Shown here piece by piece: positions 1 to 9,126 of a stretch of 64,000 nucleotides of DNA. The position numbers and the translations under genes were made by a program. The first letter of the stretch is position 1, and every line of letters begins with the position of its first letter. The stretch lies in the NCBI RefSeq assembly GCF_902460415.1, contig NZ_CABPTY010000001.1:108793-172792 (forward strand). Direction: 5' to 3'. The notes under the pieces were generated by a model that was not told the origin of the DNA, searched no databases, and was given only the letters and a program-made list of their open reading frames with translations. This DNA comes from Campylobacter_A concisus_Y (GTDB lineage Bacteria; Campylobacterota; Campylobacteria; Campylobacterales; Campylobacteraceae).

Positions 1-2
1 GG

Positions 3-572
3 ATAGAAGAAAATTTTAAGATCGGCTCACATCTAGTTCGTATAATAGACACCGCAGGCATCAGAAAAGATGCTGGAAGGATCGAGCAAATCGGCATAAA
101 TTACTCAATCTCAGCCATAAACGAAGCTGACATTATCCTAGCTGTTTTTGATGGCTCAAACCCAAGCGATGAGCAAGACAAAGAGATAATTAGGCTTGTT
201 TCTAACTCAAATAAAAAAGCTTTTTTCATCTTAAACAAAAGCGATCTAGCGTTTAAATTTGATATAGAGCTAGAGGGCGCTATCAAAATTTCAGCAAAAA
301 CTGATACGAGCGTAGTTTTAAAAGAGCTTGAAAGCTACCTCAAGACACAAGATACCGACGAGATCATGCTAAGCTCAAACCGCCAAATTTTAAGCTGTAA
401 AGAGGCGAGTGAGGCTTTAAAAAGAGCGTTTTTTAGACTAAATGAAGAGGAGCTAGAAATTTTCGCTTACGAGTTAAATACCGCGATAAAGGCGCTTGCA
501 AGCATCACAAAGCCATTTGAAAGAAGTGAAATTTTAGACGAGATGTTTAGCCATTTTTGTTTAGGAAAATGA
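3..572 (+). CDS. mnmE: tRNA modification GTPase MnmE, 3' part (5' end outside window)
   Basis: MnmE with MnmG makes the 5-carboxymethylaminomethyl modification on U34 of certain tRNAs. Only the last ~190 residues are in the window, and the frame is open from base 3. Visible are the G-domain switch motif DTAGIRK near the start, the G4 motif NKSDL, a following SAK motif, and then the helical C-terminal domain. The protein ends in CLGK, matching the family's C-terminal C-(I/L)-G-K signature whose cysteine is near the active site. purL lies downstream, and this order is known in Campylobacter. Identification is very secure; the 5' end cannot be seen. Confidence 0.96.
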   Translation: MEENFKIGSHLVRIIDTAGIRKDAGRIEQIGINYSISAINEADIILAVFDGSNPSDEQDKEIIRLVSNSNKKAFFILNKSDLAFKFDIELEGAIKISAKTDTSVVLKELESYLKTQDTDEIMLSSNRQILSCKEASEALKRAFFRLNEEELEIFAYELNTAIKALASITKPFERSEILDEMFSHFCLGK

Positions 573-614
573 TACTTTTCTTGACTAAAATTTACGTTTT
601 TTAAAGGAGATAAG

Positions 615-1202
615 ATGAAAATTTTACTTATAAATGGTGGTAAAAAATTTGCCCACTCAGATGGTAGACTAAATCAAACACTTCACGACCTTGCATGCGT
701 GAAGCTCGTAAAAATGGGTCACGAGATAAAGCAAACTACAATAGATCAAGGCTATGATATCGAGGCTGAGGTCGAAAAATTTCTCTGGATGGACGCAGTA
801 GTTTGGCAGATGCCAGCTTGGTGGATGGGTGAGCCTTGGATAGTTAAAAAATATATCGACGAGGTCTTTACCGCAGGCCACGGCAAGCTTTATACGAGCG
901 ATGGCAGACACAGGGTCGATCCAACTAAAAACTACGGCAAAGGCGGCTTGTTAAATGACAAGCAGTTTATGCTAAGCCTTACTTGGAACGCTCCAACCGA
1001 GGCTTTTAGTGATCCAAACGAGTTTTTTGAGGCGCGTGGCGTTGATGGAGTTTACTTTCATTTTAGAAAGGCAAATGAGTTTTTAGGCATGAAATCGCTC
1101 CCACACTTTATCTGCTGCGATGTTATCAAGATGCCAGATGTTCCAAGATACATAAAAGAGTATGAAGCGCATCTTGAAAAAGTTTTTAAAAATACAAAAT
1201 AG
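615..1202 (+). CDS. mdaB: MdaB-type NAD(P)H:quinone reductase (flavodoxin fold)
   Basis: This 195-residue protein resembles the MdaB (modulator of drug activity B) flavoproteins, cytoplasmic FAD-binding two-electron quinone reductases that limit redox cycling and oxidative stress. It starts with the flavodoxin-like strand MKILLINGG. It also carries the family segment QMPAWWMGEPW (about residues 64-74) and a following KKYIDEVF helix with GHGKLYTSDGR. Its length equals that of the family. The ATG is preceded by AAAGGAG at good spacing. It sits alone between mnmE and purL with no obvious functional link to either. The family call is strong; the in vivo quinone substrate is inferred. Confidence 0.88.
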   Translation: MKILLINGGKKFAHSDGRLNQTLHDLACVKLVKMGHEIKQTTIDQGYDIEAEVEKFLWMDAVVWQMPAWWMGEPWIVKKYIDEVFTAGHGKLYTSDGRHRVDPTKNYGKGGLLNDKQFMLSLTWNAPTEAFSDPNEFFEARGVDGVYFHFRKANEFLGMKSLPHFICCDVIKMPDVPRYIKEYEAHLEKVFKNTK

Positions 1203-1241
1203 AAATTTAAATTAGAAACAAAACCGCAAATATAAATAAAA

Positions 1242-1260
1242 GTGGCAATAAAATAGCCAC
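1242..1260 (+). terminator. Weak hairpin downstream of mdaB
   Basis: A short hairpin (GTGGC / GCCAC with a 9-nt AT loop) lies 40 bp after the mdaB stop. It has no immediate U-run, so it is only a candidate terminator. The remaining ~210 bp up to purL are AT-rich with no gene that I can support. Confidence 0.3.
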
Positions 1261-1474
1261 GAGCTAGTTTTGAAAATTTTGCTACTTTTTATTACTATGC
1301 TAGCAAAAATAAAGCACTGGTATAAATTTTAAAAATGCTAATATAAAAAGGCCTTATCAAAGTAGGCAAATTTCTCTCAATAATGCTTTATCCTGCTAAA
1401 TTTCAAAAGGCTTTTTAGTAACTTTTTATAAGCAAGATTGTAAAATGGCTTAAAATTCTTAAAAGGTTACATCA

Positions 1475-3664
1475 ATGGATAAAGCTACCATACAAGCACA
1501 TAAAATCAGCGATGAAGAGTATGAAGAGATCTTAAAAATTTTAGGACGCGAGCCAAATTTACTAGAGCTTGGCATATTTTCAGCGATGTGGAGCGAGCAC
1601 TGCAGCTATAAATCAAGCAAAAAATACCTAAACGGCTTTCCGACAAAGGCCCCTTGGGTCATCCAAGGACCTGGCGAAAATGCCGGTGTCATCGACGTTG
1701 GAGACGGGGTTGCGGCTGTGTTTAAGATGGAGAGTCACAACCATCCAAGCTTTATCGAGCCGTTTCAAGGTGCTGCCACTGGCGTTGGTGGAATTTTAAG
1801 AGACGTCTTTACGATGGGCGCAAGGGTTGTTGCGAACATGAACTCGCTTCGTTTTGGTGAGATAAGAGGCGAGAGCGAACTATCCAAAAAACATAGATAT
1901 CTGCTAAAAGGAAGCGTCGCTGGTATCGGACACTACGGTAACTGCATGGGTATCCCAACGATCGGCGGCGAAACCACTTTTGATCCTAGCTTTAATGGCA
2001 ATATCCTAATCAACGCCTTTGCACTTGGCCTTTGCAAAAGTGATGAAATTTTCTATGGCAAGGCTGAAGGTGTTGGCAATCCAGTCATTTACGTGGGCTC
2101 AAAGACTGGCAGAGATGGACTTGGTGGCGCTGTGATGGCGAGCGATAGCTTTAACGACGAGAACAAATCGCTTCGCCCAACGGTGCAGGTGGGTGATCCA
2201 TTTGCTGAGAAGCTGCTTATGGAAGCTTGCTTGGAGCTCTTTAAAAAAGACTACATCATCGGTATCCAAGACATGGGTGCAGCGGGGCTTACAAGCTCTA
2301 GCTTTGAAATGGCTGGCAGAAGTGGCAGCGGTATGAAGATGTATCTAGACCGCGTACCGATGCGCGAAGTTGGCATGACGCCTTATGAGCTGATGCTAAG
2401 TGAGTCTCAAGAGCGTATGCTAATATGTGCAAAAAAAGGCCATGAGCAAAAGGTGCTTGAAATTTTTAGAAAGTGGGACCTTGACGCTGAGATCATCGGC
2501 GAGGTCACAAGTAGCGGCGTGATGCAGCTTTACTGGTATGGTGAGCTTGCAGGCGAAATCCCTATCGGCCCACTTAGCGAGGCAGCTCCAGTGCTTGATC
2601 GCCCAGTCGCACGTCCAAAATACCTTGATGAGATAGCAAATTTAAAAATTCCAAATAATGTCGATAACAAAATCGCATTTTTCAAGCTTTTAAAAGAGCC
2701 AGAGGTGCTAAATAAAAGCTTTATCTACGATCAATATGACGCAAATATCCAGACAAATACTATAAAACAGCCCGGACACTTAGGCGCTGCAAGTATCAGA
2801 GTAAAAGGCACTAAAAAGGCTGTCTCTATGGCTGCGCAGTGCGATCCAAGAGCAAATTTTGTTGATCCAAAAATAGGCGCTGCAAGAGCCGTTGCTGCAG
2901 CTGGTAGAAAAGTAGCGATGAGTGGCGCTATGCCACTTGCGATCACCGACTGTCTAAACTATGGCAACCCGCAAAATCCAGAGGTTATGTGGCAGTTTAA
3001 AGAGGGATGTGAAGGCATAAAAGAGGCTTGCCGTGAGCTAAATACGCCAGTTGTTAGCGGTAACGTGAGCCTCTATAACGACACTGACGGCGTTAGCGTC
3101 TATCCAACGCCAGCCATTGTCACAGTAGGTGTAAATGAAGATATGAACTTAAATCTAAAAAGCACATTTTTAAGCGAGGGCAGGGCGATTTACTTGCTTG
3201 GCGAGACAAGTGGAGAATTTGCTGCTTCACTTTACGCAAAGGCGCTATTTAACGTGGTTGGTGGCAAGCTAAAAGAGGTTGATTATAAAACTGAGCGAGC
3301 CCTTTGGGACCTAGTGATAGAGGCAAATAAAGAGCAAATTTTAGAGTTTGCAAATAGCGTAGGCGTAGGCGGTCTTGCTATCACGCTAGCAAAAATGGCT
3401 AGCATCTCAAACATCGGTGTAAATTGCGAAGTGAAATTTAAAGAGCCAAATTTCATCTTTGATGAAAGCTTTTCAAGAGCAGTCGTAGGAGTGAAAGACG
3501 AGGCTAAATTTGAAGCGCTTGCTACCAAATTTGGTGTGAAATTTGAAAAGATCGGCGTTAGTGGTGGCAGAAGATTTAAACTAAATGATATCGATGAGAG
3601 TATGGATGAGATAAGAGAAATTTATCTAAATGAGTTTGCAAAAATCGTTAGAAAAGAGGATTAA
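1475..3664 (+). CDS. purL: Phosphoribosylformylglycinamidine synthase subunit PurL
   Basis: PurL is the ATP-dependent synthetase subunit that converts FGAR to FGAM in de novo purine synthesis, receiving ammonia from PurQ with help from PurS. At 729 residues it is the small (non-fused) type. Visible are the N-terminal MWSEHCSYKSSK segment (about residues 38-49), the ATP-binding segment FKMESHNHPS, a glycine-rich GIQDMGAAGLTSS segment, and a second AIRS-like half with CDPRANFVDPKIG and SGNVSLYN. The start ATG follows AAAGG. The gene is followed 3 bp later by the Clp-fold proteinase, suggesting co-transcription. No purQ or purS is seen nearby. Confidence 0.97.
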   Translation: MDKATIQAHKISDEEYEEILKILGREPNLLELGIFSAMWSEHCSYKSSKKYLNGFPTKAPWVIQGPGENAGVIDVGDGVAAVFKMESHNHPSFIEPFQGAATGVGGILRDVFTMGARVVANMNSLRFGEIRGESELSKKHRYLLKGSVAGIGHYGNCMGIPTIGGETTFDPSFNGNILINAFALGLCKSDEIFYGKAEGVGNPVIYVGSKTGRDGLGGAVMASDSFNDENKSLRPTVQVGDPFAEKLLMEACLELFKKDYIIGIQDMGAAGLTSSSFEMAGRSGSGMKMYLDRVPMREVGMTPYELMLSESQERMLICAKKGHEQKVLEIFRKWDLDAEIIGEVTSSGVMQLYWYGELAGEIPIGPLSEAAPVLDRPVARPKYLDEIANLKIPNNVDNKIAFFKLLKEPEVLNKSFIYDQYDANIQTNTIKQPGHLGAASIRVKGTKKAVSMAAQCDPRANFVDPKIGAARAVAAAGRKVAMSGAMPLAITDCLNYGNPQNPEVMWQFKEGCEGIKEACRELNTPVVSGNVSLYNDTDGVSVYPTPAIVTVGVNEDMNLNLKSTFLSEGRAIYLLGETSGEFAASLYAKALFNVVGGKLKEVDYKTERALWDLVIEANKEQILEFANSVGVGGLAITLAKMASISNIGVNCEVKFKEPNFIFDESFSRAVVGVKDEAKFEALATKFGVKFEKIGVSGGRRFKLNDIDESMDEIREIYLNEFAKIVRKED

Positions 3665-3667
3665 GAA

Positions 3668-4729
3668 ATGGCTTTAAAAAAGAGCAAGGTTGCTGAGACT
3701 GAAAATGAGCAAAAGGAAACAGAGCAAGTTGAAAAGCGGGGCGTAGCAAAGCCGCCAGTGCTTTTTAGTAAGACACAAAATTTAATAAAATCGATCGAAA
3801 AAAGACTAAACGCCACCTTGATAACTTACTATAATTCAAATGCTGGTAGCGTTTGCGGCAACGATGCGAGTGCTATGTATGAAATTTTAAAGGGTAAAAA
3901 GATAGATACTGCTTATCTTTTTATAAAAAGTGACGGCGGAAGCGGTATCGCCGCTCTTAGGATTATCACTACACTTAGAAATTACTGCAAAAATTTAATA
4001 GCTCTAATACCTGCAAACTGCGCCTCAGCTGCTACCATGATGGCACTTGGCGCAAATGAGATCGTCATGGGCCCACTTGCCTATCTAACGCCTGTTGATA
4101 CTTCACTCAAACACGAGCTTAGCCCGACAAACAAAGGCAATGAGCTTGTGAGTGTTTCGATGGACGAACTTAGTCGTGTGGTCAAGCTTTGGAAAGAGCA
4201 AGATAAAGATAGGCCAAACGACACAAACCCTTATAACTCACTTTATGAGTATATTCATCCGCTAGTCTTTGGTGCGGTTGACCGTGCTAGCTCGCTATCG
4301 CTTAAAATTTGCACCGAGCTTCTTAGGTATCACATCGAGGATGACAAAAAGATCGCAGAAATTTCTGAAAGGCTAAATGGTGACTACCCAGCTCATGAAT
4401 ATCCAATCCTCTTTAGAGAGGCGCACGAGATCGGCCTTCATGTAAAAAAGATGGATGATGATCTAAATGAGATGCTTCAGGAGCTAACGCTACTTTACTC
4501 TGAGATGGGACAGCGAGCTTTTACTGACTATGATGAAAATAGCTACCATGATAACAATATCGCAAATATCATCGAAACAAATGGCAAGCAAATTTACTAT
4601 CAGATAGATAAAGACTGGTTCTACCGCCCTGAAGAGCGCCGCTGGAATGTGATGAATGACGAGAGCTCTTGGCGTAAAAACGAACTAGTAAATGGCAAAA
4701 TAAAAAATACTATCTATCACTTGTGGTAA
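3668..4729 (+). CDS. SDH-type Clp-fold serine proteinase (soluble SppA relative)
   Basis: The 353 residues match the serine dehydrogenase proteinase family, Clp/crotonase-fold peptidases related to SppA and ClpP but without membrane segments. The oxyanion-loop type segment FIKSDGGSGIAAL lies at residues 85-97. The likely nucleophile S120 is in NCASAATMMALGANEI, followed by GPLAYLTPVD. No signal peptide or TM helix is seen, so it is probably cytoplasmic. Residues 1-30 are charged and probably disordered. It begins 3 bp after purL and ends 1 bp before the membrane-anchored J-domain gene, so the two are probably co-translated. The substrate is unknown, and proteolysis has been doubted for some members of the family. 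Confidence 0.8.
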   Translation: MALKKSKVAETENEQKETEQVEKRGVAKPPVLFSKTQNLIKSIEKRLNATLITYYNSNAGSVCGNDASAMYEILKGKKIDTAYLFIKSDGGSGIAALRIITTLRNYCKNLIALIPANCASAATMMALGANEIVMGPLAYLTPVDTSLKHELSPTNKGNELVSVSMDELSRVVKLWKEQDKDRPNDTNPYNSLYEYIHPLVFGAVDRASSLSLKICTELLRYHIEDDKKIAEISERLNGDYPAHEYPILFREAHEIGLHVKKMDDDLNEMLQELTLLYSEMGQRAFTDYDENSYHDNNIANIIETNGKQIYYQIDKDWFYRPEERRWNVMNDESSWRKNELVNGKIKNTIYHLW

Positions 4730-4730
4730 T

Positions 4731-5465
4731 ATGTCTGGAGTCCTGTTTTTACTGATATTAGGCGGTGCGATATTTCTCTTTATGAATGTCCAAATAGGTA
4801 GTAACCGCAAGAAACAAGCAGATGTAGATGAGGCTAAATTTCTAGTCTCACTGCTTGCAAAAGTAGCTAAAAGTGACGGCAGAGTTAGCGAGCTAGAGGC
4901 TAGGCTGATCACTCAAGTGCTAGATGATCTAAGCCAGAAAGTTAGCGGCGTTAGCGGTGTGCGTGAGTATCTAAAAGAGGTTTATAAGAGCCAAAAAGAA
5001 AATATAGATAACGCCTACGAAACCGCTAGAAACTACAAGAGTGCTTTTAATCTAAACTACGATATATGCGTCGCTAGGCTCACATTTTTTCTAAATTTAG
5101 CCTACATCGATGGAGAATTTAACAAAAGTGAGCAAGATGTTATAAGAAATATCGCTTATGGATTTGGCATTGATAAAGAAACGCTTGATGAGATCATCTT
5201 TAAATTTGATAGCTTTTATGGCTCAAGATTTGAGGCAAATCCCGATGAAGCTATCCAAGAAAAAGATGCTTTTGAGGTTTTAGGACTTAGCAAAAATGCA
5301 AGTTTTGATGAGGTAAAAGCTCGTTACAAAGAGCTTGTAAGACAGTATCATCCCGACATTTTAATGGGTAGGGGCGAGAGTAAAGAGGTGATCGAGCGTT
5401 CAACTAAAAAGCTTCAGGAGATAAACGAGGCTTATGGGCGATTAAAAGAGAAATTTGGAGTTTAG
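4731..5465 (+). CDS. DjlA-like membrane-anchored J-domain protein with TerB-like domain
   Basis: This is a 244-residue co-chaperone expected to stimulate DnaK. Domains in order are an N-terminal TM helix (about residues 3-20, GVLFLLILGGAIFLFM), a TerB/DjlA-like helical domain (about 30-165), and a C-terminal J domain (about 178-244) with the HPD motif at 207-209. The N-in-membrane, TerB and J-domain order matches DjlA. In Campylobacter a J-domain gene is known between purL and purH, which fits. It starts 1 bp after the Clp-fold proteinase, and its stop TAG abuts the ATG of the next gene (TAGATG). No classical substrate-binding domain is present, so a regulatory or recruiting role is inferred. 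Confidence 0.85.
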   Translation: MSGVLFLLILGGAIFLFMNVQIGSNRKKQADVDEAKFLVSLLAKVAKSDGRVSELEARLITQVLDDLSQKVSGVSGVREYLKEVYKSQKENIDNAYETARNYKSAFNLNYDICVARLTFFLNLAYIDGEFNKSEQDVIRNIAYGFGIDKETLDEIIFKFDSFYGSRFEANPDEAIQEKDAFEVLGLSKNASFDEVKARYKELVRQYHPDILMGRGESKEVIERSTKKLQEINEAYGRLKEKFGV

Positions 5466-6038
5466 ATGAATAAATTTATTATTTTGCTGATAGCGGTGGC
5501 TGGCTTTTGTAATGATTTTAAAGTGGTAAATGTTGATGGAAAAGAGATAAAATTTAAGCTTACGCAAAGTGAGCTTTATCAAGATCAAAGGTTAGTCATC
5601 AGCAACTACGATGTTAAAGATAGCAATGTGAGCATAATATTTGTCGATAAAGATGGCAACAAGAGCGACATTATGTCAGTTCAAGCAAAAAAATTAAATG
5701 AAATTAGTGAGTATATCTTTTCGTATGATCGTGGCATAAAGGTGATGAAATTTAGTTCGAAAAAGCCGATATGCGAGGCGCTTGAGAAAGATGAACCTGT
5801 AAATTTAAGCGTATTAGATGCACGTTATTTTGATGGCAATCAAATTTCAAGCTATGCCTTTAGCGTTGATATTGTTGGTCAAAAGCGTGAAAACTTTGTA
5901 GAGAGAAAAGACTATTATATAGATGCAGCTGCAAATGTTATGGTTACGCTAGAAGCCTTATCGATAAAGAATATCGCAAAGGATATAAAAATGGGGCAGC
6001 TTCTGCTTGCAAAAGGTATGTGTTTAACAAAAAGATAA
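5466..6038 (+). CDS. Hypothetical exported protein
   Basis: I do not recognise a family for this 190-residue protein. It has a short N-terminal hydrophobic signal (about residues 3-16, FIILLIAVAGFC) followed by a mixed alpha/beta hydrophilic body with several Asp/Lys-rich turns. This suggests a periplasmic protein, possibly a lipoprotein, although C15 is not in a good lipobox. The ATG directly follows the stop of the J-domain gene without a gap, so translation is probably coupled. The end is 21 bp before purH, which has its own AAAGGAG ribosome site. A role linked to the preceding chaperone/proteinase pair is possible from position only. Confidence 0.6.
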   Translation: MNKFIILLIAVAGFCNDFKVVNVDGKEIKFKLTQSELYQDQRLVISNYDVKDSNVSIIFVDKDGNKSDIMSVQAKKLNEISEYIFSYDRGIKVMKFSSKKPICEALEKDEPVNLSVLDARYFDGNQISSYAFSVDIVGQKRENFVERKDYYIDAAANVMVTLEALSIKNIAKDIKMGQLLLAKGMCLTKR

Positions 6039-6059
6039 AAATTTAATAAAGGAGAAAAA

Positions 6060-7592
6060 ATGAGAGCATTGCTTAGCGTTAGCGATAAAGAGGGCATTGT
6101 AGAGTTTGCAAAGGGGCTAGAAGAGCTTGGCTGGCAGATACTTTCAACTGGTGGCACCTATAAACTTTTAAAGGCTGAGGGCGTCAAAGCCACTGAGGTT
6201 AGCGAATTTACGGCTTCACCTGAGATGTTTGATGGCAGGGTAAAGACGCTTCATCCAAAGATACATGGTGGCATTTTGCATAAGCGCGACGACGCTACAC
6301 ACATGGCTCAGGCAAAAGAGCATGGTATCGAGGGCATAGACCTAGTTTGCGTAAATTTATATCCATTTAAAGAGACTACCATCAGAACTGATGACTTTGC
6401 TGAGATCATCGAAAATATTGATATCGGTGGCCCAGCCATGGTAAGAAGTGCTGCTAAAAATTTTAAAGACGTGCTTATAGTTACAAACGTGCTTGACTAC
6501 GATGAAATTTTAAAGCGTCTAAGAGAAAAAAGCGATGATTTTGAGTTTAGAAGATCGCTAATGATAAAGGCATTCGAGCACACAGCGGCATATGATAGCA
6601 TGATCGCAAACTATATGAATGATAGATTTAATGGCGGTTTTGGCGATGCTAGATTTATCGTGGGAAGCAAGGTTTTTGACACGAGATACGGCGAAAATCC
6701 ACACCAAAAAGGCGCACTTTATGAGTTTGATTATTTCTTCACAAACAATTTTAGAGCTCTAAAAGGCGAGGCAAGTTTCAATAATATGACCGATATAAAT
6801 GGTGCCTTAATGCTAGCAACTAGCTTTGATGACGCGCCAGCTGTGGCTATCATCAAGCACGCTAACCCTTGCGGTTTTGCGGTAAAAGATACTTTGCTTG
6901 AGAGCTACGTGGCAGCGCTTAAGTGCGATCCGATCTCAGCATACGGCGGCGTGGTAGCAATAAATGGCACACTTGATGAAAAACTAGCTAAAAAGATAAA
7001 TGAAATTTACGTTGAGGTAATAATCGCTGCAAATGTTGATGAAGCAGCTCTTAAAGTATTTGAGAGCAAAAAACGTATCAAAATTTTCACTCAAGACAAT
7101 AAATTTTTAGTTCGCTCAAATGATAAATTTGACTTTAAGCACGTTGATGGTGGATTTGTATTTCAAGAAAGAGACTATGTAAAAGACGAAGAGCTTGAAA
7201 ATATGAAGCAAATGAGTAAGAAATTTGCAACTGGTAGTGAGCTAAAAGATGCTCAGATCGCGTGGAAAGTAGCTGCGCTAACGAAGAGCAACTGCGTAGT
7301 TTATGTAAAAGATGGTGCGATGGTAGCTATTGGCATGGGTATGACAAGCCGTGTGGATGCTGCTCGTGCAGCCGTGGCAAAGGCAAAAGAGCTAAAGATC
7401 GATCTAAGCGGCTGCGTGCTAGCTAGTGAGGCGTTCTTCCCATTTAGAGATAGCATTGACATCGCTAGTAAGGTCGGCGTAAAATGCGTTATAGAGCCAG
7501 GTGGTAGCATCAGAGATGATGAGGTGATAGAGGCTGCCGATGAGCATGGCATGTCGCTATACTTTACTGGCGTTAGACACTTTTTACACTAA
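6060..7592 (+). CDS. purH: Bifunctional AICAR transformylase / IMP cyclohydrolase PurH
   Basis: PurH catalyses the last two steps of IMP synthesis. The 510 residues comprise an N-terminal MGS-like IMP cyclohydrolase domain beginning MRALLSVSDKEG with the segment DGRVKTLHPKIHGG (about residues 60-73). A C-terminal AICAR transformylase domain contains the signature KHANPCGFAV (about 270-279) and ends FTGVRHFLH, as full-length PurH proteins do. The start has a good AAAGGAG ribosome site. It is the last gene of the purL–purH cluster and is followed by a clear hairpin terminator. Confidence 0.97.
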   Translation: MRALLSVSDKEGIVEFAKGLEELGWQILSTGGTYKLLKAEGVKATEVSEFTASPEMFDGRVKTLHPKIHGGILHKRDDATHMAQAKEHGIEGIDLVCVNLYPFKETTIRTDDFAEIIENIDIGGPAMVRSAAKNFKDVLIVTNVLDYDEILKRLREKSDDFEFRRSLMIKAFEHTAAYDSMIANYMNDRFNGGFGDARFIVGSKVFDTRYGENPHQKGALYEFDYFFTNNFRALKGEASFNNMTDINGALMLATSFDDAPAVAIIKHANPCGFAVKDTLLESYVAALKCDPISAYGGVVAINGTLDEKLAKKINEIYVEVIIAANVDEAALKVFESKKRIKIFTQDNKFLVRSNDKFDFKHVDGGFVFQERDYVKDEELENMKQMSKKFATGSELKDAQIAWKVAALTKSNCVVYVKDGAMVAIGMGMTSRVDAARAAVAKAKELKIDLSGCVLASEAFFPFRDSIDIASKVGVKCVIEPGGSIRDDEVIEAADEHGMSLYFTGVRHFLH

Positions 7593-7597
7593 AATTT

Positions 7598-7613
7598 AGG
7601 GGCGCTTGCCCCT
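7598..7613 (+). terminator. Rho-independent terminator after purH
   Basis: A perfect 6-bp GC-rich stem (AGGGGC / GCCCCT) with a GCTT tetraloop starts 5 bp after the purH stop. It is followed by TTCTTC. Confidence 0.8.
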
Positions 7614-7642
7614 TTCTTCACACTTTATAACTTTAATTTTCG

Positions 7643-7648
7643 TATAAT
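7643..7648 (+). promoter_or_regulatory. -10 box of the msrAB promoter
   Basis: A perfect TATAAT lies 24 bp before the msrAB start and just after the purH terminator. The upstream side is T-rich with no evident -35 box, as is typical for Campylobacter sigma-70 promoters. Confidence 0.65.
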
Positions 7649-7672
7649 CTTTCAAAAACGAAAGGAGATAGA

Positions 7673-8713
7673 ATGAAAAATATCTTAAAATTTATCTTAA
7701 TGGTGGCAGTGTTTTTTGGTCTAAATTTGATGGCAAAAGATGAGCTTATAAAGGAGCAGACGATGGCAGGGCAAAATTTAAAAGAAATTTATCTAGCAGG
7801 TGGTTGCTTTTGGGGTATGCAGGGATATTTTAAAAAGATATTTGGCGTAGTGGATACAAAGGTAGGCTACGCAAATGGCAAGAGCGAAAATACTAGCTAC
7901 CGCGAGCTTCATGAGAGCGATCATGCCGAGACACTTTATGTAAAATATGACGAAAATAGAGTCGCTTTGGCTGAAATTTTGGCTCACTTTTTTAGAGTGA
8001 TCGATCCGACCTCATTAAACAAACAAGGCAATGACATAGGTAGGCAGTATAGAAGCGGAATTTACTATGTTAGCGAAAGTGATCTGCCAACGATAGAGAG
8101 CTTTATGAAAATAGAGCAAAAGAAATTTAAAGATAAGATCGTGGTTGAGGTGGCGCCACTTAAAAATTTCGTCTTAGGTGAGGAGTATCATCAAGACTAT
8201 CTTGATAAAAATCCTTTTGGATATTGTCACATCGACCTAGGTTTAGCTGATAAACCGCTTTACGATGAGGCGAAATTTAAGCCGCTTAGTAAAGATGAGC
8301 TAAAGAAAAATTTAAGTAGCGAGCAGTATGCTGTGACACAAGAAGCGGCGACTGAGAGGCCATTTAGCAGTGAGTATGATAAATTTGATCAAAAAGGCAT
8401 TTATGTAGATATAACGAGTGGAAAGCCACTTTTCTCAAGTGCAGATAAATTTGATGCAGGATGTGGCTGGCCAAGCTTTACAAAGCCTATCACGACAACA
8501 GCTCTTTCATATAAGGAGGATAACTCGTTTATGATGAAAAGGGTCGAAGTTAAGTCTCAAAATAGTGACGCGCACCTTGGGCATGTTTTTGACGATGGTC
8601 CAAGCGATAAGGGTGGGCTAAGATATTGTATAAATGGTGCTAGCCTTAAATTTATACCACTTGAAGATATGGCTAGGCTTGGATACGAGGAATTTATACC
8701 TTATGTAAAATAG
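7673..8713 (+). CDS. msrAB: Fused exported methionine sulfoxide reductase MsrA-MsrB
   Basis: The protein reduces both S- and R-methionine sulfoxide. Its 346 residues are a signal peptide (about 1-20), an MsrA domain (about 38-190) with catalytic C45 in GGCFWG, and an MsrB domain (about 215-340). The MsrB domain has C264 in GCGWPSF and the catalytic cysteine C319 in LRYCINGASL. The MsrB part lacks the zinc CxxC pairs, as in other MsrA-MsrB fusions. There is no N-terminal thioredoxin-like domain of the kind found in Neisseria PilB, so an external thiol donor is needed. The N-terminus predicts repair of oxidised periplasmic proteins. It has its own promoter and an AAAGGAG ribosome site. Confidence 0.94.
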   Translation: MKNILKFILMVAVFFGLNLMAKDELIKEQTMAGQNLKEIYLAGGCFWGMQGYFKKIFGVVDTKVGYANGKSENTSYRELHESDHAETLYVKYDENRVALAEILAHFFRVIDPTSLNKQGNDIGRQYRSGIYYVSESDLPTIESFMKIEQKKFKDKIVVEVAPLKNFVLGEEYHQDYLDKNPFGYCHIDLGLADKPLYDEAKFKPLSKDELKKNLSSEQYAVTQEAATERPFSSEYDKFDQKGIYVDITSGKPLFSSADKFDAGCGWPSFTKPITTTALSYKEDNSFMMKRVEVKSQNSDAHLGHVFDDGPSDKGGLRYCINGASLKFIPLEDMARLGYEEFIPYVK

Positions 8714-8756
8714 CTTTTGTTGAAGCAAATCAATAGTTTGAAAAGTTTAATCAGAG

Positions 8757-8762
8757 TATAAT
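8757..8762 (+). promoter_or_regulatory. -10 box upstream of the DUF2249 gene
   Basis: TATAAT lies 24 bp before the ATG at 8787, in an AT-rich intergenic stretch. It would drive the three-gene group that follows. Confidence 0.6.
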
Positions 8763-8786
8763 TTTCCAAAATTAAAAGGAGAAAAA

Positions 8787-9125
8787 ATGAGCGATTTTTT
8801 CAAAAATGCGGAGCAGTTTAATGTCGATGGTGCAACTGTGCCATTTTATAAATTTAATGAAAATGGTGTAAATTTTGTTGGCTTTGACTCACGTCCTTGC
8901 ATACCGCCAGAGCCAATGGTCAATGCATTAATCGCTATTAAATTTGCTGATAAAAACACAAAAATTATGATGCTAAATCATAAATTTCCAGCTGGTCTTA
9001 TACCAAAGATAGATAAGAGCTTTGATATAGAGCGTGAAGATATAGATGGTGGGGCTGTAAAGATGATTTTTAGCCTAAAAGACGGTGCAAACATAGAAGA
9101 CGTAGATACGAGTCTTTGCCACTAA
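8787..9125 (+). CDS. DUF2249 domain protein
   Basis: The 112 residues fit the DUF2249 family. Residues 31-46 (GFDSRPCIPPEPMVNA) match its (L/F)D-x-R-x-x-x-PPEP core, followed by a strand and a KFPAGLIPKI-type segment resembling the family's P-LYP part. No signal peptide is present. A cysteine (C37) within the PPEP motif and a C-terminal Cys-His pair (residues 111-112) are notable. DUF2249 proteins often occur with nitric-oxide and denitrification genes or MIP18/PaaD-type Fe-S factors, and here the next two genes are a polytopic membrane protein and a MIP18-family protein. Function is unknown; family membership is my reading of the motif. Confidence 0.7.
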   Translation: MSDFFKNAEQFNVDGATVPFYKFNENGVNFVGFDSRPCIPPEPMVNALIAIKFADKNTKIMMLNHKFPAGLIPKIDKSFDIEREDIDGGAVKMIFSLKDGANIEDVDTSLCH

Positions 9126-9126
9126 G

